Origin: UBA2040 sp047637535
Lineage (GTDB): Bacteria > Bacteroidota > Bacteroidia > Flavobacteriales_D > Crocinitomicaceae
DNA: 10,961 nt
NCBI GenBank assembly: GCA_047637535.1
Contig: JBLIKY010000068.1
Location: 1 to 10,961, forward strand
Direction of reading: 5' to 3'
This document shows positions 5,077-10,961 of this stretch, piece by piece. The first letter of the stretch is position 1; the number at the start of each line of letters is the position of its first letter. The notes beneath the pieces were generated by a model, which ran no database searches, was not told the DNA's origin, and was given only the letters and a program-made list of their open reading frames with translations. The position numbers and the translations under genes were made by a program.

Positions 5077-6537
5077 ATGTCTAAAAAAGCAATCATTATT
5101 GGTTCGGGTATTGCCGGCATTGCAAGCGCAATTCGTTTAATCAATAAAGGGTATCAAGTTGAGGTTTTTGAGAAAAATGCCTATCCTGGCGGCAAGCTTT
5201 CACAAATTCAACTCGGAGAATACAGATTTGATGCTGGACCCTCACTTTTTACAATGCCTCAATTTGTCGAGGAATTGTATACCCTCTCTGGAAAAAATAC
5301 TTCTGATTATTTTTCTTACGAAAAAAGCGAGGTAGCTTGTAAATACTTTTTTGAAGACGGTACAAAGTTGACTTTTTACGCAGACGAAGATCAACTTCTT
5401 TCTGAAATAGAAAACAATCTCAATGTCGACCCAGAACCTTGTAAAAAGCACCTTCAAAAGTCTGCATACATTTACCGCAAGACCCACAAATCTTTCTTAG
5501 AAAAAAGCCTGCATAAATTTTCTTCCTATTTCTCAAGAGACATAATCGAGACAATTGCTGCGATTCCTAATCTGGGACTGTTTACGACCATGCACAAAGT
5601 CAACAGAAAAGCTTTGAATCACCCCAAACTCGTACAGATATTTGATCGATTTGCCACTTATAACGGTTCAAATCCCTATCAAGCACCGGGGATACTGCAT
5701 GTGATACCTCATTTAGAGCACGGCTACGGCACTTTCTTTCCAAAGGGAGGCATGGTTAGCATAACAAATTCATTGGTCAAGTTAGCTAAGGATTTAGGCG
5801 TTGAGTTTCGATTCAATGCGCCAGTCAAGAGTATATCTATTGAAGAAAACCAATGCAAAGGGGTGTTTTCAAATTCTGATTTTTATTCATCCGATCTTGT
5901 AATATGCAACAGTGACGTAAAGTTGGCATACAATTCTTTAATTAAAGAAGAAAAAGCTCCGCCTAAGGTCATGCAGCAAGAACCTTCGAGTAGTGCAATG
6001 ATTTTTTATTGGGGAGTCAAAAAGAAATTCCCCCAGCTCGACCTTCACAATATATTTTTTAGCGCCGACTATAAAAAAGAATTCGATTGCATATTTAAAG
6101 AGAAAACAGTTGATAGCGACCCTACAGTCTATATTCATATGGCGAGCAAAATGAACAATGACGATGCTCCGAAAGAATCTGAAACTTGGTTTGTTATGAT
6201 CAATGTTCCCGCGAATGAAGGGCAAGATTGGGAGAAGCTTAGAATAGAAATAAGAAAAAATGTTGTTTTGAAACTAAATCGTATCCTAGATGATGATATC
6301 GAAAAGTATATCGAAGAAGAGGATTATTTGGACCCAATTCGCATTGAAGAACGAACATCCAGCTTTGCCGGTGCGCTTTATGGCTCGAGTTCGAATGATA
6401 GAATGGCAGCCTTCTTCAGACATCCCAATTTCTCAAATGTTCAAGGTTTGTATTTTGTAGGAGGAAGTGTTCATCCTGGAGGAGGAATACCGCTTTGTCT
6501 GCTTTCTGCAAAAATTGCAGCCAGTTTGGTTGATTAA
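5077..6537 (+). CDS. Carotenoid desaturase, CrtI/CrtD family, probably CrtD-type 3,4-desaturase (486 aa)
   Basis: FAD-dependent membrane-associated desaturase of the phytoene desaturase family. Visible: an N-terminal dinucleotide-binding GSGIAG (9-14) with the ribose-binding E32 after the second strand, YPGGKL (37-41), DAGPSLF (52-58), and the C-terminal FAD signature YFVGGSVHPGGGIP (459-472). The middle section F189-D-R-F-A-T-Y-N-G-S-N-P-Y (to 201), followed by GILHVIPHLE, resembles CrtD (1-hydroxycarotenoid 3,4-desaturase) rather than CrtI, which has FxxLxxGxNPF there. Annotation pipelines usually call such genes 'phytoene desaturase'. No crtB, crtY, crtZ or crtC lies in the window, so this is an orphan relative to the usual cluster. 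The preceding gene is the 122-aa unknown; lysA converges 18 bp downstream. Family is sure; the CrtD subtype is a pattern-based judgement. Confidence 0.85.
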   Translation: MSKKAIIIGSGIAGIASAIRLINKGYQVEVFEKNAYPGGKLSQIQLGEYRFDAGPSLFTMPQFVEELYTLSGKNTSDYFSYEKSEVACKYFFEDGTKLTFYADEDQLLSEIENNLNVDPEPCKKHLQKSAYIYRKTHKSFLEKSLHKFSSYFSRDIIETIAAIPNLGLFTTMHKVNRKALNHPKLVQIFDRFATYNGSNPYQAPGILHVIPHLEHGYGTFFPKGGMVSITNSLVKLAKDLGVEFRFNAPVKSISIEENQCKGVFSNSDFYSSDLVICNSDVKLAYNSLIKEEKAPPKVMQQEPSSSAMIFYWGVKKKFPQLDLHNIFFSADYKKEFDCIFKEKTVDSDPTVYIHMASKMNNDDAPKESETWFVMINVPANEGQDWEKLRIEIRKNVVLKLNRILDDDIEKYIEEEDYLDPIRIEERTSSFAGALYGSSSNDRMAAFFRHPNFSNVQGLYFVGGSVHPGGGIPLCLLSAKIAASLVD

Positions 6538-6555
6538 TATCTTTGAACCAAATTC

Positions 6556-7758
6556 TTATTTAATCAAGATTTCTGTCGCGACAACATCCTCTAAAGTTTC
6601 TCTTTTTCTTATTAAGTGCTGCTTCGATCCGTCTACTAAAACTTCTGAAGGTCTCAATCTCGAATTGTAGTTATTTGCCATAGAAAAGCCATAAGCTCCT
6701 GCATTGCTGATGGATAAAACATCACCAACCTTAACTTCCGAAATCAAACGATCATACCCCAAGGTATCACTCTCACAGATGTAACCTACGACAGAGTATA
6801 GTCTCGGTGTTCCTTTTGGATTACTGATGTTTTCAATTTTATGATAAGCATCGTAAAACATAGGGCGGATGAGGTGGTTTTGCCCACTATCAACCCCGAT
6901 AAAAACAGTCGAAGTGGTTTGTTTAATTACATTTGATTTCACCAAAAACTTCCCGGATTCTGAAACTAAAAATTTCCCCGGTTCAAACCATAACTCTAAA
7001 TCTCTACCGTAACGCTTGCAAAATGCTCTAAACGAATCGGCAATTTCTTTTCCAATTTCTTCAATTGGAGTCACTATATCACCTTCTTTGTATCCGACTT
7101 TGAAGCCCGAACCAAAATCCATAAAAGTCAAATCCTTAAACGACTCTGCAGCATTGTAAAGAAGATCAGCCCCTCTTAAGAATACCTGAGCATCAATAAT
7201 GTCGCTTCCGGTATGCATGTGCAAACCGTTGACAATAATGCCATAATTTTCAACGATACGCGCTATATGCCTAACCTGATGGATAGATATCCCAAATTTG
7301 GAATCAATATGACCTACAGAGATATGGCTATTTCCACCCGCCATGATGTGCGGATTAATACGGATGCAACAAGGCACCTTATTGCCATATTTGTTCCCAA
7401 ACTCTTCAAGAATGGCTAGGTTGTCAATGTTGATATGAACTCCTAATTCAACAGCTTCAATTATTTCTTCAAAGTCAACACAATTTGGCGTGTACATTAT
7501 TTGAGTCGCGTTGAAACCAGCTCTAAGTCCAAGTTGAACTTCTTGTATAGACACAGCGTCCAATTCGGCTCCTTCTTTTCTTAACAGTTTAAGAATATTG
7601 ACATTGGATAATGCTTTCATCGCATAGTGAAGCTTAACTGGTAATCCATCGAATGCAGTATAAAGTCGTTTAAATTGAGATCTTATTTTTTGTGCATCGT
7701 ATACGTAAGTCGGTGTGCCAAACTCATTTGCCACAGTTGTCAATCTCTTAGGGGTCAT
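6556..7758 (-). CDS. lysA: Diaminopimelate decarboxylase (400 aa)
   Basis: PLP enzyme that decarboxylates meso-diaminopimelate to L-lysine, the last step of lysine synthesis, in the cytosol. In numbering from the ATG at 7758: PLP lysine K48 in HYAMKALS; HMHTGSD at 180-186; FGSGF at 215-219; EPGK at 259-262 (EPGR in most families; I recall EPGK in Bacteroidota copies); catalytic CESD at 328-331; and GAYGFSM at 354-360. Length is typical. An open frame with a TTG start reaches 7779, but that TTG is the last three bases of a TAACTTTG promoter element, so it should not be in the translated message; the ATG at 7758 is preferred. The gene is monocistronic: it converges on the desaturase and diverges from the DUF6089 gene. 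The leader is too short for a lysine riboswitch. Confidence 0.95.
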   Translation of the reverse strand: MTPKRLTTVANEFGTPTYVYDAQKIRSQFKRLYTAFDGLPVKLHYAMKALSNVNILKLLRKEGAELDAVSIQEVQLGLRAGFNATQIMYTPNCVDFEEIIEAVELGVHINIDNLAILEEFGNKYGNKVPCCIRINPHIMAGGNSHISVGHIDSKFGISIHQVRHIARIVENYGIIVNGLHMHTGSDIIDAQVFLRGADLLYNAAESFKDLTFMDFGSGFKVGYKEGDIVTPIEEIGKEIADSFRAFCKRYGRDLELWFEPGKFLVSESGKFLVKSNVIKQTTSTVFIGVDSGQNHLIRPMFYDAYHKIENISNPKGTPRLYSVVGYICESDTLGYDRLISEVKVGDVLSISNAGAYGFSMANNYNSRLRPSEVLVDGSKQHLIRKRETLEDVVATEILIK

Positions 7759-7776
7759 TGTGATGTAAATTTTATG

Positions 7777-7784
7777 CAAAGTTA
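7777..7784 (-). promoter_or_regulatory. -7 promoter element for lysA (TAACTTTG), decides the start codon
   Basis: The minus strand reads TAACTTTG, a full match to TAnnTTTG, 18 nt upstream of the ATG at 7758. Its last three bases are the TTG that would otherwise start a 407-aa frame, so transcription should begin downstream of that codon. A GTTAA half-site overlaps the element. No good -33 TTG is seen; the direct repeat at 7796-7812 lies where it should be. Confidence 0.6.
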
Positions 7785-7795
7785 AGGGCTTTGTT

Positions 7796-7812
7796 TTAGT
7801 ACTCCTTAGTAC
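7796..7812. repeat. Direct repeat TTAGTAC at one-helical-turn spacing in the lysA -33 region
   Basis: TTAGTAC occurs at 7796-7802 and again at 7806-7812, exactly 10 bp apart, and the same bases contain the inverted repeat GTACT-CCTT-AGTAC (7799-7812). It covers the -33 region of the lysA promoter, a typical place for a repressor or activator site. Function is inferred from position only. Confidence 0.35.
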
Positions 7813-7817
7813 GCTGT

Positions 7818-7850
7818 GTTAAAATTTAACTTTTTCGTTAAAATATTAAC
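7818..7850. repeat. Two GTTAA...TTAAC palindromes in the lysA/DUF6089 intergenic region
   Basis: The first (7818-7830) is a perfect 13-bp palindrome, GTTAAA-A-TTTAAC. The second (7837-7850) is GTTAA-AATA-TTAAC. They start 19 bp apart, nearly two helical turns, and sit at the midpoint of the 160-bp divergent region, about 50-80 bp from each expected transcription start. This could be an operator pair shared by both promoters. AT-rich DNA makes such palindromes easier to find by chance. Confidence 0.35.
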
Positions 7851-7883
7851 TCAATAATAACTGGCTAAACGCAACAAAAAGGA

Positions 7884-7891
7884 TAGTTTTG
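7884..7891 (+). promoter_or_regulatory. -7 promoter element for the DUF6089 gene (TAGTTTTG)
   Basis: TAGTTTTG fully matches TAnnTTTG and ends 27 nt before the GTG start at 7919. A CTG at 7861-7863, 20 bp upstream, is a two-of-three match to the -33 TTG. The leader would be about 20 nt and would include the small frame at 7903-7917. Confidence 0.55.
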
Positions 7892-7902
7892 CGTTTTTCT
7901 AA

Positions 7903-7917
7903 ATGAAATATCAGTAG
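7903..7917 (+). other. Four-codon upstream ORF abutting the DUF6089 start
   Basis: ATG-AAA-TAT-CAG-TAG (peptide MKYQ) ends one base before the GTG start codon of the DUF6089 gene and lies within its expected leader, in a different frame. Ribosomes ending there would be placed on the weak GTG start, so coupling is possible. It may equally be chance in a short AT-rich leader. Confidence 0.3.
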
Positions 7918-7918
7918 C

Positions 7919-8749
7919 GTGCGTATAAAATTATTGATTTTATTTTTCCTGCCTTTTCTAGTTTTTAGCCAACGTCCGACCAAAATGTCAAGGTCAGAGT
8001 TCGGTTTTTTACTGGGAGGAACCTACTATATAGGTGATCTCAATCCGTTTGGACATTTCAAAAACATGGAACCTGCTGGAGCCATTATTTACCGTTTTAA
8101 TGTTCATTCGCGTTTGGCTTTAAGAGCGCATTTTATGTACGGTTCAATTAGCGGTTCGGATAGTGACTCAAAATACGAACTACATAGAAACCGTAACCTA
8201 AGTTTTCAATCAGATATTTACGAGGCTGCAGGAGGTATTGAGTTTAATTATTGGCCTTACCAAATTGGGCACAAACGATACAAGGCAACGGCCTATTTTT
8301 TAGTTGAGATGGGTGTATTTTACTTTAACCCTAAGACAGAGTATAACGGAGAGATGGTTAGTTTACGTGATTTGGGTACGGAAGGGCAAGGAACACCGCT
8401 GAGCGAATCTAAAAAATACAGCCGAGTGCAATTCACAATGCCGGTAGGTCTTGGCTTTAGATGTAATATAAGTAAAAACGTATCCATGCACCTCGAGTTG
8501 GGGATAAGAAAAACCTTTACGGATTATTTGGATGACGTTGGTGCTGATCAATATGTAAATCAAGCAGAATTACTTTCTGCAAGTGGGCAAACATCGGCAG
8601 CATTATCGAATAGAAGCAACGATCAATCTCGATTTGGAAAACGAGGTGATTCCTCTACTAAAGATTGGTATGGCTTTACGGGAATTGGAATTACATTTAG
8701 ATTAGGGCAACCCAAAAAATGCTTTTTCGGGCTGCCTTATAACTATTAA
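7919..8749 (+). CDS. DUF6089 family outer-membrane beta-barrel protein (276 aa)
   Basis: Exported protein of a Bacteroidota family with a porin-like beta-barrel pattern; its exact role is unknown. Visible: a signal peptide (1-17, basic start, Leu/Phe core, ending VFS before Q18), an early GGTYYIGDLNP stretch (33-43), repeated amphipathic strands with aromatic residues, an ELGIRKTFTDYLDD stretch, and a STKDWYGF segment near the C-terminus followed by a final strand GIGITFRLG. The start is GTG at 7919: the open frame begins there and the signal peptide follows at once; the nearby ATG at 7903 is out of frame and soon stops. From memory this gene usually sits beside nadK and upstream of uppS and bamA on one strand. 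Here it faces the other way and uppS/bamA do not follow. It overlaps the isomerase stop by 4 bp. Confidence 0.82.
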   Translation: MRIKLLILFFLPFLVFSQRPTKMSRSEFGFLLGGTYYIGDLNPFGHFKNMEPAGAIIYRFNVHSRLALRAHFMYGSISGSDSDSKYELHRNRNLSFQSDIYEAAGGIEFNYWPYQIGHKRYKATAYFLVEMGVFYFNPKTEYNGEMVSLRDLGTEGQGTPLSESKKYSRVQFTMPVGLGFRCNISKNVSMHLELGIRKTFTDYLDDVGADQYVNQAELLSASGQTSAALSNRSNDQSRFGKRGDSSTKDWYGFTGIGITFRLGQPKKCFFGLPYNY

Positions 8750-9894
8750 TGATTGTGTCCGTCGTGATTGTCATGATCTTGAGAATCACCCTCAGCGTTA
8801 ATTTCTAAAATTTCAATATCAAAAATTAAATCTGAATAAGGAGGTATTGTTCCTGGTCTTCCTTGTGGACCGTATGCTTGGAAATAAGGAATAAAGATTT
8901 TGATTTTTCCACCTTCACCCATTAAAGACAAACCTTCTTCAAATCCAGCGATCATTCTTTGTTCACGGTATTTAAATGACATTGGTTCACCTCTGTCATA
9001 AGACGCGTCAAATTTCTCTTCAGTACTTCTTAGTGACCCTTTGTAATCAACAGTCAATTTGTTCCCCATGACTGGTTTAGTGCCTTCACCTTCTTTTTCA
9101 AGAATATAGACCAAACCTGATGGTAATTGTTTAGCAGTTGGATATTTTTTCTTAATGTCGCTAAACATAAAAGCAGTAAACTCCTCTTGGCTCATGTCCT
9201 TAACACTATTGACGTATTTGTCTTGCTCCTTTTTGGCTAATTCTTCTTTCATCAAACGCTCATTCTCTATTTTTTGAATGAGATTATAGTTTACCATAAA
9301 CATCTCAGTCGCGTCCCACTTTTTAGCAGTTCTTCCTTTACGAATGATTTTTACAGTCTCCATAATATCGTCTTTTTCGATAGCATCAATTACATTTTGC
9401 CCCATGATTACATGTCCAAACACAGTATGTCTATTGTCTAGGTAATTTGTTGCTTTGTGAGTGATGAAGAATTGACTTCCGTTGGTAGCTGGACCCGAGT
9501 TTGCCATTGATAAAATTCCGGCAGAATCGTGTTTAAGGTTTTCGTTAAATTCATCAAAGAATCTGTATTTAGGACCTCCCGAACCTGTTCCTTCTGGATC
9601 TCCTCCTTGGATCATGAAATCGGCAATAACTCTATGAAATTTCAATCCATTGTAAAAAGGCTCGTCGTAAACTATTGAGTCAAAAACGGTCAAGTTTCCT
9701 TCCGCTAAGCCAACAAAACTAGCGACGGTCATTGGCGTCTTTTCGTATTCAAGTTGTATCAAAATAACTCCTTTTGAGGTTGTTATTTCAGCATAAATTC
9801 CTTTTTCTAATTTCGGCTTTTTATCCTTCGCTTCTACAGTGAGGCCTAGAGTCAAAAAGCAAATCAAACTTAATAATTGTAGTTTTTTCATCAC
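8746..9894 (-). CDS. Exported dual-domain peptidyl-prolyl isomerase: cyclophilin + FKBP (382 aa)
   Basis: Catalyses cis-trans isomerisation of Xaa-Pro bonds, here in the envelope. Domains in order: signal peptide (1-22, cleavage likely after VEA; C12 is not in a good lipobox); cyclophilin domain (about 33-187) with FHRVI (87-91), MIQGGDP (94-100) and the long NSGPATNGSQFFIT motif (132-145); a Lys/Glu-rich helical linker (about 200-255); FKBP domain (about 258-366) with VDYKGSL (282-288), FDASYDRG (295-302), MIAGFEEGL (314-322, Phe where many FKBPs have Trp) and PPYSDLIFDIEI (351-362). The last ten residues are His/Asp-rich. It lies 21 nt downstream of nadK, with no promoter element between, and converges on DUF6089. 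Both domains keep their core motifs, so both may be active. Confidence 0.93.
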   Translation of the reverse strand: MMKKLQLLSLICFLTLGLTVEAKDKKPKLEKGIYAEITTSKGVILIQLEYEKTPMTVASFVGLAEGNLTVFDSIVYDEPFYNGLKFHRVIADFMIQGGDPEGTGSGGPKYRFFDEFNENLKHDSAGILSMANSGPATNGSQFFITHKATNYLDNRHTVFGHVIMGQNVIDAIEKDDIMETVKIIRKGRTAKKWDATEMFMVNYNLIQKIENERLMKEELAKKEQDKYVNSVKDMSQEEFTAFMFSDIKKKYPTAKQLPSGLVYILEKEGEGTKPVMGNKLTVDYKGSLRSTEEKFDASYDRGEPMSFKYREQRMIAGFEEGLSLMGEGGKIKIFIPYFQAYGPQGRPGTIPPYSDLIFDIEILEINAEGDSQDHDNHDGHNH

Positions 9895-9915
9895 TTGGTT
9901 TTTTATAGGAGAACT

Positions 9916-10797
9916 CTAATTTCTTTTGTCGAGTCCCCACATCATTTTATTTCTAATTGTATCTAAAAAGTTATTGTCTTCAAATTTAATAACATTGACC
10001 ATAAAACTGGCCTTGTTTATCTTAATTTCTTCTCCTCTTTTAAGGTTGATTGATTTTCCATCCAGCGAAGCCAAATACCTTCTTTCTCGACCTTCTACTT
10101 TTAGCGAAATGGTAAAATGGTCTGGCACTGCCATTGGTCTAACGTTAAGATTATGGGGTGCGATAGGAGTAAGTATGTGAACTTGACAACCAGGCGTTAC
10201 AATAGGCCCACCACAACTTAAAGAATAAGCAGTGGATCCAGTAGGAGTGGCAACTATTAATCCATCAGCCCAATAAGAGTTTAAATATCTATCATCTAAG
10301 CTAGCGTGAACAGTAATCATTGACGCAGCGTCTTTCTTATGGATTGTTAATTCGTTTAAGGCAAAATTTTCATCACCAAATTGATTGTTTTCCATTTCAA
10401 CCTCTAAAAGAGACCTATGTTGAAAAACAAATTCTTTATTGGCAATCGATTCAAAGGATTTTTCCATTTGATCCAAGGAGATATTTGCTAAAAAGCCGAG
10501 TCTTCCTGTGTTGATACCCAAAATTGGTACTTGTGAGTCTCTCACGTGTTTCACGGTTTGAATAAAGGTTCCATCACCACCCATACTTACCGCTAAGTCA
10601 ATTCCAGTTTTGAAATCTCTGTAATTTTTAAAAGAAGAATAAGTGCTACCAATACCGGCTTTTTTTATAAGCTGCTCTTTGAGTTCAACCTCTAAAATAA
10701 CCTTCCAGCCCATTGATTCAACGATTCGTAAAAAATCGAGCATTGACACGATGTTTTGTCGTGTCAAACTTCTAGCATATAAGGCGAGATGTTTCAT
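9916..10797 (-). CDS. nadK: NAD kinase
   Basis: Phosphorylates NAD+ to NADP+ using ATP or polyphosphate, in the cytosol; the only route to NADP. At 293 aa it has the normal bacterial length. Visible: the GGDGTF signature at 73-78, with D75 the likely catalytic residue; GINTGRLGFL (94-103); the NE pair at 148-149 that binds the nicotinamide ribose; the TPTGSTAYSLS glycine-rich loop (184-194); a GGP (196-198); and PIAPHNL (211-217). The ATG at 10797 overlaps the stop of the upstream CBS gene by one base (TAATG), so translation is probably coupled. The isomerase gene follows after 21 nt. The CBS-nadK order is usual in Bacteroidota as I recall it. Confidence 0.97.
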   Translation of the reverse strand: MKHLALYARSLTRQNIVSMLDFLRIVESMGWKVILEVELKEQLIKKAGIGSTYSSFKNYRDFKTGIDLAVSMGGDGTFIQTVKHVRDSQVPILGINTGRLGFLANISLDQMEKSFESIANKEFVFQHRSLLEVEMENNQFGDENFALNELTIHKKDAASMITVHASLDDRYLNSYWADGLIVATPTGSTAYSLSCGGPIVTPGCQVHILTPIAPHNLNVRPMAVPDHFTISLKVEGRERRYLASLDGKSINLKRGEEIKINKASFMVNVIKFEDNNFLDTIRNKMMWGLDKRN

Positions 10798-10961
10798 TAC
10801 AATTTTAGGTAATTCATTAATGCATCAAATTTAAACTGAAGGTCATCGTCAAATTTCCCCTTTTGAAACGAGGCCTTTATCGTGTAATCGTAACGCTCAA
10901 ATGTTCGTATTATACTTTCTAGTTCTACTTGATTTATTTTTAAAGTAACTTCTGTCTTCGT
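10797..10961 (-). CDS. CBS-domain-containing protein, C-terminal fragment (54 codons seen)
   Basis: Partial gene running off the right edge; the visible frame encodes 54 residues and ends in TAA at 10797-10799. It contains RTFERYDYTIKASFQ, then a Asp-rich turn, and ends LMNYLKL. This matches the C-terminal tail I associate with the roughly 220-aa Bacteroidota CBS-domain proteins encoded just before nadK; CBS domains usually sense adenosine nucleotides. The CBS domains themselves lie outside the window, so the call rests on the tail, the position and the one-base overlap with the nadK start. The tight coupling suggests a functional link with NAD kinase, but that is inference. Confidence 0.72.
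   Translation of the reverse strand, partial: TKTEVTLKINQVELESIIRTFERYDYTIKASFQKGKFDDDLQFKFDALMNYLKL

Noticed and set aside
6538..6555. Terminator between convergent desaturase and lysA genes
   Set aside because: The 18-bp gap has no inverted repeat or T-run that could act as an intrinsic terminator.
3146..7758. Two fold-III PLP decarboxylases in one window as a recent duplication
   Set aside because: The proteins differ in length, motifs and strand (K84/HFFINTG/CDSDD against K48/HMHTGS/CESD); they are old paralogous families.
7759..7776. Lysine riboswitch for lysA
   Set aside because: Given the -7 element at 7777-7784, the leader is too short to hold one.
1..10961. Mobile element, CRISPR, toxin-antitoxin or defence system
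   Set aside because: No transposase, integrase, tRNA, long terminal repeats, regular spaced repeats or nuclease-type genes; composition is even across the window.

Overview
The window looks like chromosomal housekeeping DNA from a member of the Bacteroidota, most likely order Flavobacteriales. Three things support this. Gene starts lack strong Shine-Dalgarno sequences but are preceded by the phylum's TAnnTTTG -7 promoter element. Several families are typical of the phylum (DUF6089, a ~460-aa arginine-decarboxylase-like protein, a cyclophilin-FKBP fusion, a short CBS protein next to NAD kinase). The base composition is AT-rich. Family or genus cannot be settled from the sequence alone. I see no mobile element, CRISPR array, RNA gene or prophage remnant, and no gene-free stretch longer than about 165 bp.

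Left block (1-1524, minus strand): gcvH, a four-helix membrane protein that looks like a divergent VanZ family member, and a TonB energy transducer. They read away from a 162-bp divergent promoter region. From memory this trio is a recurring Bacteroidota arrangement.

Central block (1687-6537, plus strand): prfB (RF2), an ArsC-family reductase and an arginine-decarboxylase-like PLP enzyme form a tight run with gaps of 6 and 13 nt. prfB reads straight through the position where many bacteria carry the autoregulatory +1 frameshift, and its promoter element sits so close to the ATG that its mRNA may be leaderless. After a 110-bp gap with its own promoter comes an unrecognised 122-aa gene, then an orphan carotenoid desaturase that resembles CrtD (3,4-desaturase) more than CrtI.

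Right block (6556-10961): lysA (minus) converges on the desaturase. A 160-bp intergenic region with palindromes and direct repeats separates lysA from a divergent gene for a DUF6089 outer-membrane-type protein. That gene converges on a periplasmic dual-domain peptidyl-prolyl isomerase, with interlocked stop codons. Upstream of the isomerase, on the same strand, are nadK and the C-terminus of a CBS-domain protein cut by the window edge. CBS and nadK overlap by one base, so CBS-nadK-PPIase looks like one operon.

Most of the content is ordinary metabolism: glycine cleavage, lysine and polyamine synthesis, NADP supply, translation termination, envelope folding and carotenoids. I do not see a convincing new multi-gene system. 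The points most worth following up are the frameshift-free, possibly leaderless prfB, the repeat-rich lysA/DUF6089 regulatory region, the orphan CrtD-like gene with its unknown neighbour, and the dual immunophilin with a His-rich tail.
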